DNA of 64,000 nt, from positions 1 through 64,000 of the forward strand of contig JAIYDN010000084.1 in NCBI GenBank assembly GCA_027487485.1, written 5' to 3'. Every line of letters begins with the position of its first letter. The stretch's first letter is position 1. Shown piece by piece: positions 46,340 through 56,309 of this stretch. This DNA comes from Planctomycetaceae bacterium (GTDB taxonomy: Bacteria > Planctomycetota > Planctomycetia > Pirellulales > Pirellulaceae). Below the pieces are notes generated by a model that was not told the DNA's origin, did no database searches, and saw nothing but the letters and a program-made list of their open reading frames with translations. Position numbers and translations under genes: made by a program.

Positions 46340-47218
46340 CTAGCGCTTTCGCTTCAAAGCTTCCACAACCGCTTTGCCCATGTCGGCAGGCGACTGAGCG
46401 ACCACGATACCAGCTTCTTCCAACGCCTTGACCTTCTCAGCCGCAGTCCCCTTACCACCGGTGATAATGGCACCAGCGTGTCCCATTCGCTTTCCAGGAG
46501 GAGCTGTTCTGCCAGCGATGAAGGCTGCCACCGGCTTGGTGACGTGGTTCTTGACGTATTCGGCAGCCTTTTCTTCGGCATCGCCACCGATCTCACCGAT
46601 CATCAAAATAACTTCGGTTTGATCGTCGTTCTGAAACCGCTCGAAAATGTCGATATACGATGTTCCAACGATAGGATCCCCACCCAAGCCAATGCAGCTG
46701 GATTGCCCCAAGTTCAAGCTGCTCGTTTGCCAAACGGCTTCGTAAGTCAGAGTCCCGCTTCGCGACATGATTCCTACCTTGCCGGGGTTATGAATGTAAC
46801 CAGGCATAATCCCAATCTTGCATTCGCCCGGAGTAATCACACCGGGGCAGTTGGGGCCGATCAAAATCGACTTGCTTCGCTTAACTCGGTCGTAAACATG
46901 GACCATATCCAAAACAGGCACCCCTTCCGTGATCGCACAAATCACTTCGATGCCTGCATCAATAGCTTCCAGAATTGCATCCGCAGTAAAGGCCGGCGGA
47001 ACGAAAATCATGGATGCGTTCGCACCGGTTTGCTGCACGGCTTCTTCCACCGTGTCAAACACAGGGAGCCCTTCGACTAGTTCGCCGGACTTGCCTGGGG
47101 TTACCCCACCCACCATTTTGGTGCCATACTCCTTGCACCCCTTCGTATGGAAGGCCCCCGACTTGCCTGTGATGCCTTGACAGATAACGCGAGTGTCGCG
47201 ATTTACAAGAATACTCAT
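46340..47218 (-). CDS. sucD: Succinate-CoA ligase alpha subunit
   Basis: A 292-residue subunit carrying the CoA site and the phosphorylated His. [12 protein letters not shown] (16-27) begins the Rossmann-type CoA domain, [20 protein letters not shown] is the family block near 121-140, and the active His is H247 in [10 protein letters not shown], one residue from its E. coli position. With sucC it converts succinyl-CoA to succinate with ATP or GTP formation in the TCA cycle. It lies 95 bp after sucC in the same direction. Confidence 0.97.
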   Translation of the reverse strand: MSILVNRDTRVICQGITGKSGAFHTKGCKEYGTKMVGGVTPGKSGELVEGLPVFDTVEEAVQQTGANASMIFVPPAFTADAILEAIDAGIEVICAITEGVPVLDMVHVYDRVKRSKSILIGPNCPGVITPGECKIGIMPGYIHNPGKVGIMSRSGTLTYEAVWQTSSLNLGQSSCIGLGGDPIVGTSYIDIFERFQNDDQTEVILMIGEIGGDAEEKAAEYVKNHVTKPVAAFIAGRTAPPGKRMGHAGAIITGGKGTAAEKVKALEEAGIVVAQSPADMGKAVVEALKRKR

Positions 47219-47313
47219 AGTGAATTCGTTCTAAGTTTCAGATTGATTGTGTGTTGCGATTGTTGAGTTTACGTTGCGCTTGGAAAGATCCAGATAACAA
47301 AAGATCGCGAGAC

Positions 47314-48498
47314 CTATGCAATGGACCCAACCACCTTTTGAGCTGCGTCGGTAAGGTTTTCTGCGGAAATGATGGCAAGACCACTCTCTCGCAACATCTT
47401 CTTCCCTTCTTCAACTTCCGTACCCTCAAGGCGTACAACCAAAGGCACCGTGAATCCAACTTCCTTGGAAGCTTCGATAATGGCCTGGGCGATGGTGGTG
47501 CATCTTGCAATGCCGCCGAAAATGTTGACCAAAATCGCTTTGACATTCGGATCCGACAAAATGATTCGAAACGCCTCGGTAACTTGTTGCGTGTTCGCTC
47601 CGCCACCCACATCCAAGAAGTTCGCAGGGGCTCCGCCGTGGTGCTTGATGATGTCCATGGTCGCCATGGCCAATCCCGCACCGTTGACCAGACATCCGAT
47701 GTTGCCATCCAACTTCACGTAGCTCAAACCAGTGTTGGACGCGCGAATTTCGGCAGGCTCTTCTTCGGCCAGATCTCGCAATGCCTTAAAGTCCGGATGA
47801 CGGTACATGGCGTTGTCATCAAACGTGATCTTAGCATCCAAAGCGATCATCTTGTTATCTTCGGTGATGACCAAAGGATTGATTTCAGCCATGGCACAAT
47901 CGAGCTCTACGAACAGCTTGCAAAGCTTTTTCATAAAGAAGTCAGCGCTTTTCGCAGCATCACCCGTAATGCCAAGCTTCTTGCAAAGCTTGCGAACCTG
48001 AAAGCCTTCAATACCATGAGCTGGATCGAAATGCTCGCGAAGAATCTTCTCGGGCGACTCTTCCGCTACCTTTTCGATCTCAACGCCACCTTCGCTACTG
48101 ACCATCAACAAAGGCAATTGAGCGGCTCGGTCAACAACAACGGCCAAGTACAGCTCGCGAGCAATCTTGCAACCCGCTTCGACAAAGACTTGGTTGACTT
48201 TGGCTCCGTTAGCAGCAGTCTGGATGGTGACCAGATGATTCCCAATCAGGTTTTTGGCAACCGCAGCAGCTTCGTCGCCACTTTTCACAAGTTGCACGCC
48301 GCGTTGCGATGGGACTTCTGTCACGGTGCCTTTTCCTCGGCCACCCGCATGAACTTGAGCCTTCACCACAGCGATGCTGCCGGCTAGCTTCTCAAACGCT
48401 TCTTTGGCTTCTTCAGGCGTTTTCGCAACGAAACCTGCGAGCACTGGCACCTGGGCCTTGCGAAAGAGTTCCTTGGCTTGGTATTCGTGAATTTTCAT
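47314..48498 (-). CDS. sucC: Succinate-CoA ligase beta subunit (ADP/GDP-forming)
   Basis: A 394-residue ATP-grasp subunit. It opens [19 protein letters not shown] and carries [11 protein letters not shown] in the nucleotide loop, EINPLV near 207 and the GGIARC block near 323, all standard. It supplies the nucleotide site and succinate pocket of the heterodimer or tetramer formed with SucD. Length and motifs are complete. It is the first gene of the sucC-sucD pair, divergent from ftr across about 237 bp. Confidence 0.97.
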   Translation of the reverse strand: MKIHEYQAKELFRKAQVPVLAGFVAKTPEEAKEAFEKLAGSIAVVKAQVHAGGRGKGTVTEVPSQRGVQLVKSGDEAAAVAKNLIGNHLVTIQTAANGAKVNQVFVEAGCKIARELYLAVVVDRAAQLPLLMVSSEGGVEIEKVAEESPEKILREHFDPAHGIEGFQVRKLCKKLGITGDAAKSADFFMKKLCKLFVELDCAMAEINPLVITEDNKMIALDAKITFDDNAMYRHPDFKALRDLAEEEPAEIRASNTGLSYVKLDGNIGCLVNGAGLAMATMDIIKHHGGAPANFLDVGGGANTQQVTEAFRIILSDPNVKAILVNIFGGIARCTTIAQAIIEASKEVGFTVPLVVRLEGTEVEEGKKMLRESGLAIISAENLTDAAQKVVGSIA

Positions 48499-48735
48499 CA
48501 GGGATTTCTCGTTTTGGATCAGACCGGGTTTCAGGCATCATTAGCCCACAGAAAATGGGTTGGCAAATGATTGGTGATTCTAGTTTTCTGTCAAGCACCT
48601 TCCTGCCATGAACCATCCTTCGCCAACCGTTTCGTTTCAGGAATTTTCCGATACAATGCTGGCTTAGCGGAATGCACACTCCGAATTTCTCATGGCCTTC
48701 CCCTCCATGTTCACTCGTACTTTTTTCGTACTTTT

Positions 48736-49683
48736 ATGACGCACTGGAATAATGACCCCCGTTGGGAAGCCTTGGTGGAAGACACCTACGCAGAAGCCTT
48801 TCGCAGTTTGTATGCGTCTGTTCTGGTAACAGCCAAAGATCAGAAATGGCTGATGGCAGCCTGCCAAGCCGCGACCGGTCACGCGAGCAGCACCATTATG
48901 TGTGATTGCGAAGCGGGAGTGGAACAATTACTAGATGGAAAATCACCCGGCCAGGAAACTCCTGATGGGCGTGTAGGGGCAAAACTTCAATTTCATATAC
49001 CTCGATTTCGCAAAGACCGAGTGGAGCATCTGGAACGCGTCCTGTTGGCTCGACTCAGCCAAAACGTATTAACCTGTCCAACAACGCGATGCTTTAATGC
49101 TCTCAATACCGATCCCTACTTTAAGTTGGGACGAAAGATCGCATTCTTCGGCGATGGCTATCAGGCCCGTACCGAGATGTTCGGCGAAAAAGGCTGGACC
49201 ATACCAACGCTCGGCGGAGAGTTTTTCCTGAGCCGCCGCTTTGGTTATGCGGACGGGATCATGGGTGGAAACCTTTGGTTCTTGGGCTATTCCGAAGAAG
49301 CCGCCATCGAAGCCGCCGATCGAGCGGCTGTGGCTGCAGATATGCATCCTGGCGTCATCACCACTTTCCCGGGCGGAGTCGCGGCCAGCGCAAGCAAGGC
49401 GGGCAGCAGCTACAAATTCTTGATCGCAAGCACCTATGCAGAGTATTGCCCAACCCTGAAAGCCAAGCTTGGCGATAAATCGCTGGTGCCCGATGGCGTT
49501 GTCTCGATCATGGAGATCATTATCAACGGGGAAAGCCTTGAGAAAGTTGCCGAAGCAACTTACGCAGCCATTGCTGCCGCGCTGCCCGTCGAAGGGTTGC
49601 ACAAGATTCGCGCTGGAAATTATGGCGGCCGACTAGGTAAGTCCTTTATTTACCTTCATCCGGACAAGCATCCTATCACCTAG
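48736..49683 (+). CDS. ftr: Formylmethanofuran:tetrahydromethanopterin formyltransferase
   Basis: A 315-residue protein of the Ftr family, which moves a formyl group between methanofuran and tetrahydromethanopterin. It was first known from methanogens and later found in methylotrophs and planctomycetes. Motifs include VEDTYAEAF (14-22), GHASSTIMCDCEAGVEQ, TPDGRVGAK, LTCPTTRCFN, FPGGVAASASKAGS and the terminal AGNYGGRLGKSFI. The ATG at 48736 removes a 55-residue upstream extension with no similarity. Other H4MPT-pathway genes (fae, mch, fhc) are not in the window. In bacteria the enzyme usually works in formaldehyde oxidation or detoxification. Confidence 0.93.
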   Translation: MTHWNNDPRWEALVEDTYAEAFRSLYASVLVTAKDQKWLMAACQAATGHASSTIMCDCEAGVEQLLDGKSPGQETPDGRVGAKLQFHIPRFRKDRVEHLERVLLARLSQNVLTCPTTRCFNALNTDPYFKLGRKIAFFGDGYQARTEMFGEKGWTIPTLGGEFFLSRRFGYADGIMGGNLWFLGYSEEAAIEAADRAAVAADMHPGVITTFPGGVAASASKAGSSYKFLIASTYAEYCPTLKAKLGDKSLVPDGVVSIMEIIINGESLEKVAEATYAAIAAALPVEGLHKIRAGNYGGRLGKSFIYLHPDKHPIT

Positions 49684-49700
49684 TACCCCAAACGTAACTC

Positions 49701-50534
49701 ATGGCAATCGATACCCCTTGTTCAGGCTGCGGTAAAACCCTTCGCGTTGCGGACGATTGTATTGGCAAAAAGGCGCGATGCCCCCATTGCCGAACGGTTT
49801 ATCTGGTTGGCTCCACACCAACGCTCGAAAATCGAGCCACCCACTATCGAGCTCCCGACAATCCCGTTGCCTCGCCTGAAACTCCAATCCCGGAAACAAC
49901 GTACGCAAACCCTCTTCGGTTTGCCGAAGCCGATTCGCTCGCGACGTCTCTAAGGCCGAATGAATTACAGAGTTCGCCTCAGCCGTACGAGCCAATGCCA
50001 ACCCCCTCGATAGCGATAGAACCGCGACTGTTCATGGTTCGGGTTCCAAGTGGAGATGAATTTGGGCCCGCGGATGCTCTTACGATCCAGGACTGGATTC
50101 AGCAAAACAGGCTGGATGATCGATGCCACATTCGCCAGCAAGATCAAGAATCATGGATTGGAATTCCCGCTTGGCAGTTGCTTCAAAAAAGAGAAGCTGC
50201 TTCTAAAAACGTTTTCTCGAATTCCCCTCACTCAGTGAGCGCTCCGGCAGCGTCCAATCGGTCCTCGGTTGCTCCTACAAGCGGACGCGGAGTCGTTGTT
50301 TTGGTTCTTGGGATCCTAAGCTGGGTACTATGTTTTAGCCTGATCGGAGGAATCCTCTGCGCCATCTTCGCGATCCCACTGGGGTTCAGCGAGCTCAAGA
50401 GAATCAATCGCGGCGAAAGCCCATCGAACGAAAAATGGATGGTTCTAACTGGCCTTGGACTGAGTGTCGCTAATGTAGCCGCCTCCGTGGTGGGGCTGAT
50501 GACGTTCCTCATCGTGGCAATTGTGAACTCTTAA
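49701..50534 (+). CDS. Zinc-ribbon / GYF-like / DUF4190 membrane protein
   Basis: A 277-residue protein with three parts. A zinc ribbon at the N-terminus uses C7-C10 (CSGC) and C27-C30 (CPHC). A middle region (about 108-160) with FMVRVPSGDEFGPADALTIQDWIQQNRLDDRC and DQESWIGIPAWQLL resembles a GYF_2 domain. A C-terminal pair of membrane helices (about 198-228 and 245-275) flanks a GFSELKRINRGE loop, as in DUF4190 proteins. Such domain mixes are common in planctomycetes and of unknown function. It starts 17 bp after ftr, but a shared role is not evident. Confidence 0.78.
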   Translation: MAIDTPCSGCGKTLRVADDCIGKKARCPHCRTVYLVGSTPTLENRATHYRAPDNPVASPETPIPETTYANPLRFAEADSLATSLRPNELQSSPQPYEPMPTPSIAIEPRLFMVRVPSGDEFGPADALTIQDWIQQNRLDDRCHIRQQDQESWIGIPAWQLLQKREAASKNVFSNSPHSVSAPAASNRSSVAPTSGRGVVVLVLGILSWVLCFSLIGGILCAIFAIPLGFSELKRINRGESPSNEKWMVLTGLGLSVANVAASVVGLMTFLIVAIVNS

Positions 50535-50617
50535 GGCCGTTCGACGTTGACTTTTGGCAGCCACGCGCTACTGTCCAACAACCATTTTTGCTTTTCACTT
50601 GAAACAGGAATTATTTT

Positions 50618-51868
50618 ATGCTCCGCAGATCGTTTCTCACTTCGGCTTCGGTCACAGGAGCGCTTGCTCTTCAATCGACGATTTTTCCGTCTTCCGGTTT
50701 TGCGAACGATTCGGAGGCCTGGCAAAATTGGCGTGGACCCAATCGCGATGGCATGCTGTCAGGCCAATCCTGGCCTGATTCGCTGGACGAAAATTCCCTG
50801 AAAAGCGTGTGGGCTAAAGATCTCGGTGACAGTTATTCAGGACCCGTTCTTACCGAGACTTCCGTATTTACAACCGAGTCCATCGGTGGGAAAGAACGGG
50901 TTTACAGTTTCGATCGGTCTAATGGCGACCTCCAGTGGAAGTACGAATGGGATGGCTCTCATTCGGTCCCAATCTTTGCGTCGAGAAACGGAAGCTGGAT
51001 TCGTTCCACGCCAGCCACCGATGGTCAGCGACTGTTCGTAGGCGGAATTCGCGATGTGCTCGTTTGCATTGAATGCAAATCTGGGAAAGAACTTTGGAGG
51101 ATCGATTTTGCCAAGGAAGCTGGAAAGGTGCCAGATTTCGGAATGGTCTGCTCCCCCCTGGTAGACGGCAGTCACTTGTACATCCAAGCCGGAAAGGGTG
51201 TTCATAAAGTCAATGTTGCAGATGGCTCCTTGGTATGGTCCGCACTGGGCGACAGCGGTGACATCATGAGCAGCGGAGCTTTTTCCTCGCCAGTCATTCA
51301 AACGCTCAATGGCAAGCGTCAACTGATCGTTCAGTCCCGCACCAAGTTAGCCGGGATCGAATTGGAGACCGGGAAAGTCGATTGGTCCTACGAAGTCGCC
51401 GCGTTCCGAGGTATGAACGTGCTAACCCCCACGGTCTGGCAAGACGGCATCTTCACAAGCAGCTACGGTGGCCGATCCTTGCTGTTGGACGTTCCCAATA
51501 ACGACTCCACCAAGGTTCGGTGGGAAAACAAACTGGAAGGCTATATGTCTTCACCTATTGTCATCGGGGACACTCTATATCTCCACCTAAGAAACAAAAG
51601 ATTCGCATGCTTGGACCTCAAGTCCGGCAGCGAGCTATGGGTAACAAAACCTTTTGGCGAATACTGGAGCATGGTCTCTAATGGTTCCAAGATCCTTGCT
51701 CTGGACCAAAACGGAAAGCTTCGCCTGATCGCACACAATCCAGCTGAATTTCAGCTACTGTCAGAACGAAGGGTCAGCGAAGACGAAGCCTGGGCCCACG
51801 TTGCGGTGGCCAATGGGCAAGTGGTAATCCGCTCCCAGAAAAAGTTAGAGCTTTTTGATTGGAGCTAA
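50618..51868 (+). CDS. Exported PQQ-like beta-propeller protein
   Basis: A 416-residue protein with a short export signal (MLRRSFLTSASVTGALAL, Tat-like) and a propeller. WQNWRGPNRDGMLSG near 35-49 is the standard opening of planctomycete secreted PQQ-type propellers. Repeated units such as SNGDLQWKY, KSGKELWRID, ADGSLVWSAL, ETGKVDWSYE and KSGSELWVT close the blades. Such proteins are highly paralogous in this phylum; catalytic dehydrogenase residues cannot be identified here. It lies 67 bp before an anchored thioredoxin gene in the same direction, so the two may be cotranscribed. Confidence 0.82.
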   Translation: MLRRSFLTSASVTGALALQSTIFPSSGFANDSEAWQNWRGPNRDGMLSGQSWPDSLDENSLKSVWAKDLGDSYSGPVLTETSVFTTESIGGKERVYSFDRSNGDLQWKYEWDGSHSVPIFASRNGSWIRSTPATDGQRLFVGGIRDVLVCIECKSGKELWRIDFAKEAGKVPDFGMVCSPLVDGSHLYIQAGKGVHKVNVADGSLVWSALGDSGDIMSSGAFSSPVIQTLNGKRQLIVQSRTKLAGIELETGKVDWSYEVAAFRGMNVLTPTVWQDGIFTSSYGGRSLLLDVPNNDSTKVRWENKLEGYMSSPIVIGDTLYLHLRNKRFACLDLKSGSELWVTKPFGEYWSMVSNGSKILALDQNGKLRLIAHNPAEFQLLSERRVSEDEAWAHVAVANGQVVIRSQKKLELFDWS

Positions 51869-51935
51869 TCCAGCCACCACTCTTAACCAATTCTCATCTC
51901 GATCTGATTTCTATCTCGATCCGAATAAACAAACC

Positions 51936-52364
51936 ATGAGCAATCTGAGCGAAACGCTAAGCAGCTACAAGTACTGGATCTTGGCTGCATTGGGCCTCGT
52001 GGTCTTGGCTCAGTTTGTGGGCCGAGAAGATAAACGCAAAATCGAGCCCTCGAACGAGGCTCTCTTTCAAACCGAAGTTGCGAGCGAATCGCGGCCCGTT
52101 TTGGTGAAGTTCGGTGCCACCTGGTGCGGTTATTGCAATCTGATGGATGAATCGCTCGAAGCTTACGAAAAGACCACTGCTGGCAAAATCAAAGTGGTTA
52201 AGGTCGATGTGGATTCGAATCCAGCTTTGGCGGGACACTACGGCGTTCGACCTATACCGCATTCTTTCCTCTTCTATCAAGGGAAAGTGCTGTCAGACCA
52301 GATTGGATATCTGGATGCGGCCGAACTTCAGTCGTGGGTCAACGACTCAACCAAGAACCTCTAG
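51936..52364 (+). CDS. Membrane-anchored thioredoxin-like protein
   Basis: A 142-residue protein with one N-terminal membrane helix (about 13-29) and a thioredoxin domain. The active site is WCGYC (C64, C67) in KFGATWCGYCNLMD, and the cis-Pro is P108 in VRPIPHSFLF. The domain probably faces the periplasm and reduces or exchanges disulphides there, which fits the Cys-rich secreted proteins in this window. Start chosen at the ATG at 51936; a longer frame would overlap the propeller gene and put a non-hydrophobic segment before the helix. Confidence 0.88.
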   Translation: MSNLSETLSSYKYWILAALGLVVLAQFVGREDKRKIEPSNEALFQTEVASESRPVLVKFGATWCGYCNLMDESLEAYEKTTAGKIKVVKVDVDSNPALAGHYGVRPIPHSFLFYQGKVLSDQIGYLDAAELQSWVNDSTKNL

Positions 52365-52610
52365 GAATTAGCTGGCATTGTCTGTTGCCGGCATCGATTG
52401 GCGAAATTTATCGCTTGTAACGAGAAAAAGCACCCTTTCAGCGAACTTTCAGGGCAGCCTGTGCCGATAAAGCCGGTGGTACTGGGAATTCCGTAGATGC
52501 TAAGCGTAGCAATCATGCGTGAAAGACCAGTTGTCCGATGGTTTCATGGCATGTCCGTGCCAACCAACAGGTGCCAAAAGCATCTGTTCCAAGGGGGGAA
52601 TCATAGGATC

Positions 52611-52632
52611 ATCACACGGTTGGTTCTGTGAT
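52611..52632 (+). promoter_or_regulatory. Inverted repeat upstream of the BBP7-type gene
   Basis: ATCACA (52611-52616) and TGTGAT (52627-52632) form a 6-bp palindrome with a 10-base spacer, ending 26 bases before the ATG. The half-site resembles the TGTGA of CRP-like regulators, but spacing and orientation (outward TCACA, inward TGTGA) do not match a CRP site. It may equally be a leader hairpin. Confidence 0.35.
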
Positions 52633-52658
52633 CGCATATTTGCGTTGGAGAGATTTCA

Positions 52659-54071
52659 ATGAAGTTGCTCAAGGGCTGGAAATTAAGAATACTGACCGGA
52701 CTCGCACTCGCGACATTGGGCGGGCAATTGCAAGCTCAAATGAAGCCAGGAAGCATGGACCCGAGCCTGCTTAGCGGTCAAGGTCCGATGGGTCCTGCGT
52801 CTTATCGTATACCTGGCCCACCTCCAGGGATGATGCAAGATCCTTCCATGGACCCCTCGATGGGAATGCCTCCGATGGGCATGGATCCCATGGGCATGGA
52901 TCCAAATCTCCCGATGGCAGGCTACGGTCCTGATGGGAGCGGCATGGAAGGAATGCCATGTGGACCGAACTGTGGCGGACCTGGCTGTGGTTGCGGTGGT
53001 GGCATGGAGTGCTCCGACATGTTCGGTCGCGACCGATGCGGATTCTGGGGAGGCATGCTTTCGAAACTCGGAGCCTGCCGCGGTAAACTTCGCCCCTACG
53101 GTGAAGGTGGTATCGCTACGCAGCGATGGTTCGATGTTTACGGCGAAGCGATGTTCCTGCGTCGTACAAGCGGCCTGAATAACTTCCTGACTTCGACACG
53201 TGGAACCGGGCTCGCTAACCCTGTGATGTCAACCAATCAGGTTGAGCTAGACGATACTGAGGCTGGTCTCAGCTTGCAGGCGAACTTCCAGACTGGACCT
53301 GGGTCCAATATCGAGCTCGTTTACTTCGGACTCAACAATTGGGACCAAAGAGCTAATGTTACTTCCGCTCAGCCTAACTTGTTTTCGTTCATCAGCAACT
53401 TCGGGACTCAGCCTGTCAACGGCTTCGACGATTCCGACCGATCTCTTGAGCATACGCTCCGATACCAATCGGGGTTGAACAATGGCGAGATCAATTTCCG
53501 ACGACGATGGTCAGAGCCACATGGATTCATTCAGGGAAGCGGCTTGTTCGGCGTTCGCTACATGGACATCGATGAAACCGCGACTTTCACCGCTCGTGGT
53601 GAATTCGATGACACGTTCTTCGGCAACTCACCTCGATTCCTCGACTATACCACGATGACGCAGAACTCATTGGTTGGTTTCCAAGTGGGTGGTGATTTGT
53701 GGTACAACCTTTACCCCGGTGTAAAGCTGGGTATCGAAGGAAAAATCGGGGTCTACAACAATCGCGCTCATCAAGACACTCGAATTTTTGGCAACTCAAT
53801 TCCAGACACCTTCAACGAGTCCGTTCTTGCGAACCGTGCAGCGTACATCACGCAAATCGCTCCGCAATTGTACTATCGCCTGAACTACTCGTGGGCAATC
53901 CGTAGCTCCTACCAAATCATGTTCATCGACAACGTTGCCTTGGCTCCAGAGAACTTCAACGGGGCTGGGCTGGCAGGCCTCGGTGTTAATCCGAACAGAG
54001 TACCTCGCATCAACAACGATGGCGAAATCACTCTTCAAGGCTTCACCATCGGTGCCGAATACATGTGGTAA
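52659..54071 (+). CDS. Outer-membrane beta-barrel protein, BBP7 family
   Basis: A 470-residue protein with a signal peptide (about 1-27) and a Met/Pro/Gly-rich linker with repeats such as GMDPMGMDP (about 28-90). A short Cys/Gly cluster around 99-113 (CGPNCGGPGCGCGGG) follows, then a barrel-like region from about 150 to the end. The barrel has alternating hydrophobic strands (YGEAMFLRR, GFIQGSGLFGVRYMDIDE, WAIRSSYQIMFID) and finishes TIGAEYMW with an aromatic terminus, as outer-membrane barrels do. BBP7 is a planctomycete-specific family. A GGAGAG ribosome site precedes the ATG and a strong terminator follows. Confidence 0.85.
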   Translation: MKLLKGWKLRILTGLALATLGGQLQAQMKPGSMDPSLLSGQGPMGPASYRIPGPPPGMMQDPSMDPSMGMPPMGMDPMGMDPNLPMAGYGPDGSGMEGMPCGPNCGGPGCGCGGGMECSDMFGRDRCGFWGGMLSKLGACRGKLRPYGEGGIATQRWFDVYGEAMFLRRTSGLNNFLTSTRGTGLANPVMSTNQVELDDTEAGLSLQANFQTGPGSNIELVYFGLNNWDQRANVTSAQPNLFSFISNFGTQPVNGFDDSDRSLEHTLRYQSGLNNGEINFRRRWSEPHGFIQGSGLFGVRYMDIDETATFTARGEFDDTFFGNSPRFLDYTTMTQNSLVGFQVGGDLWYNLYPGVKLGIEGKIGVYNNRAHQDTRIFGNSIPDTFNESVLANRAAYITQIAPQLYYRLNYSWAIRSSYQIMFIDNVALAPENFNGAGLAGLGVNPNRVPRINNDGEITLQGFTIGAEYMW

Positions 54072-54103
54072 TCGCTTCAGCGAAAAGATCTGACCATCCA
54101 ACG

Positions 54104-54138
54104 AACCTCTGGAGATTTCATTCTCCAGAGGTTTTTTT
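54104..54138 (+). terminator. Rho-independent terminator of the BBP7-type gene
   Basis: A perfect 12-bp stem, AACCTCTGGAGA (54104-54115) with TCTCCAGAGGTT (54122-54133), closes a 6-base loop, and the T-run continues to 54138. It lies 32 bases after the stop. It faces a convergent gene ending at 54217, but the minus strand has no T-run after the hairpin. Confidence 0.92.
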
Positions 54139-54216
54139 GTTTCTATATCGGTCGGTGTCACACGATTTCAAACGATCATGAAATCGAACTGTTCACGTCA
54201 AGCTCCCAGATCACTC

Positions 54217-56280
54217 TTATCGAATGGCTTGCAATAGGCTGCCATAATCATCGGTCCAAGGCTCGGCCGTTCGGCCTGCGGGTTGGGTTGTGGGCGCCCA
54301 TGATGGCAATGGTCGCTTCGAATCGGGAAAGAGAATCACCCACCGCACATTCCCTGCGGATTCAACCAAGGCAGATCGTATTCCCAAAGCGCTCGCCGAA
54401 GCCAACACGATCGGTGCTAGGTCGAGATTGCGATTGGTAACGTGGATCGCAATCACCCCGTCTTCCACCACGCGCGATCGATACAGGCTCATTGCTTCCT
54501 GGGTGAGCAAGTGCATGGGCAACGCGTCGTTGGAGAATGCATCGGCCACCAAAATATCATACCGATCTGCCCCGTCAGAATTTTCTTTGGCTAACCAAGC
54601 ACGCCCATCCCCCAGTCGAATCGATGTTTCGCCCTGGTGATGGCTCAAGTACCTAAATTCTTCTTCCGCGATGGTCACCACCGCGGGACTAATCTCGTAA
54701 TAAACCATCCCATCTTCCTTGCGAGCAAACAACGATAGCGAGCCTGTTCCAAGACCAATGACCCCAATCCGCATTGGTCGCACGCGTTGCTGACGAATCC
54801 ACTCAATCGCAAGCCCGACCCCGGAATCGCTTCGATAATAAAGCGTCTGCTCGATCGAAAGCTCACCTTCGATCGGTTGCAACCCGTGCTGAGTCCCACC
54901 GTGTAGCATCGCTCGCATCCCGGTTTTCGGATTCTCGACAACGCTAACTACCCCGAATCCATCGCGAACCTTGCGAACCACAATTTCATCCCCGCGAAAA
55001 GATGCATGAGCTCCCAGCAAAAGAATCAAGAAACAAGGCATCAAGACGACAGCGGGAAACGTGACGCGCCGAACCGAATCGTCGGACAGAATGCGATTCC
55101 AATTCATTTGCGTAAAACGAACCGCGATCAAGACTGCCCCCAACCCGATCCCAAGATGCAGCTCGTAATAATCATTCAAGACAATTGGTGCTAGGACCGC
55201 CGCAAACGCACTTCCCAACGCACCTCCAAATGCGATAGCCAAATAGAATGCTGTCATAAGATCTGCCGTAGGGCGCGATGCATAAAGTTGCGAATGACAT
55301 ATCAAGCAAGTGCACCCCACCACCAACAAATACCCCAGCAACTGAGTCAGATAACTGATCTCCAACCGCAGAAACAAAAGAGCACATGCGACCAAGCCCG
55401 CCAGGAAATAAATGGGGATTCCCACCCTGAATCTTCCAAACCACGTAACCCCAAACGCAAGGGACCAGGTCGCAAGATAAATGGCCAGCGGCAAAATCCA
55501 AAGCACCGGGACAATGGCACCGATTTGACTGATCTTACTAGTAACCGCGGCTAGCAAAATCGACGTGCACGCAGACCAAAGGCTCCACATCCAAAATGGA
55601 TAGGAACCCGAATTCAGACTGGCTTGATCTAGCGGAGATGGATTCGCAGTATTGGTGGCGTTTCGTTCAAGACTCTGAGTCATCGTCCAGGTCGCGAACA
55701 AAAACAAAATTCCGAAAATGGAATAGCCTACTCTCCAGGCAAACAATTGGTTCGGAAGCGTCGTCCAAGGCTCAATCCCAAGTGGATACACCAAACAAGC
55801 GACCAACGAACCAAGATTGGATGCAATGTACCAGCGGTAGGAATTGCGGCTTGCACTGGATTTCGCGGTCCACGACGACACCAAAGGACTGGTGCTGGAA
55901 AGCAAAATAAACGGCAACCCTAGCGTTCGAAACAATTCGAGCGCGATCCACCCGAACGAGTCCGTGGCAGCGTCTTGAGCAAAATGAACATGGGTCGCTG
56001 CAATGCCGACCAAAGAAACAAGAAGCAACCCGCAATGCAAGTAGCGTTGCTGAGCGGGATTCAGAAACGTGGTAGCAAGATGCGCGTACACATAACCCAA
56101 AAGCAAACCGGTCTGAAAAAACAGCAAACAGCCGGTCCAAACATTTGGCCCACCTCCCAGTTTGGGAAGCAGCATTTTCCCAACCATCGGCTGAATCAAG
56201 AACACCAAAGCTGCACCTGCTCCGAACAAACAGAGCAGATGCAATTGAGAATAGAAGTTGGTCGATTTCGGCGAATTCAT
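54217..56280 (-). CDS. Fused MFS-type membrane protein / spermidine synthase-like
   Basis: A 687-residue protein. The N-terminal two-thirds hold many hydrophobic helices, and the soluble C-terminal third (from about 440) is a spermidine synthase-like Rossmann domain. The domain shows RIGVIGLGTGSLSLFA, VYYEISPAVVTIA, IRLGDGRAWLA and ILVADAFSNDALPMHLLT, the latter resembling the aminopropyltransferase core. Such fusions are common in bacteria, but the polyamine activity of the fused form is not established. I chose the ATG at 56280, four codons inside the longer frame, ahead of NSPKSTNFYSQL. A tandem repeat lies just upstream. It follows the giant CxxCH gene by 99 bp. Confidence 0.82.
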   Translation of the reverse strand: MNSPKSTNFYSQLHLLCLFGAGAALVFLIQPMVGKMLLPKLGGGPNVWTGCLLFFQTGLLLGYVYAHLATTFLNPAQQRYLHCGLLLVSLVGIAATHVHFAQDAATDSFGWIALELFRTLGLPFILLSSTSPLVSSWTAKSSASRNSYRWYIASNLGSLVACLVYPLGIEPWTTLPNQLFAWRVGYSIFGILFLFATWTMTQSLERNATNTANPSPLDQASLNSGSYPFWMWSLWSACTSILLAAVTSKISQIGAIVPVLWILPLAIYLATWSLAFGVTWFGRFRVGIPIYFLAGLVACALLFLRLEISYLTQLLGYLLVVGCTCLICHSQLYASRPTADLMTAFYLAIAFGGALGSAFAAVLAPIVLNDYYELHLGIGLGAVLIAVRFTQMNWNRILSDDSVRRVTFPAVVLMPCFLILLLGAHASFRGDEIVVRKVRDGFGVVSVVENPKTGMRAMLHGGTQHGLQPIEGELSIEQTLYYRSDSGVGLAIEWIRQQRVRPMRIGVIGLGTGSLSLFARKEDGMVYYEISPAVVTIAEEEFRYLSHHQGETSIRLGDGRAWLAKENSDGADRYDILVADAFSNDALPMHLLTQEAMSLYRSRVVEDGVIAIHVTNRNLDLAPIVLASASALGIRSALVESAGNVRWVILFPDSKRPLPSWAPTTQPAGRTAEPWTDDYGSLLQAIR

Positions 56281-56309
56281 CCGCAGAGCCAATCCCTCGG
56301 AATGGAATC

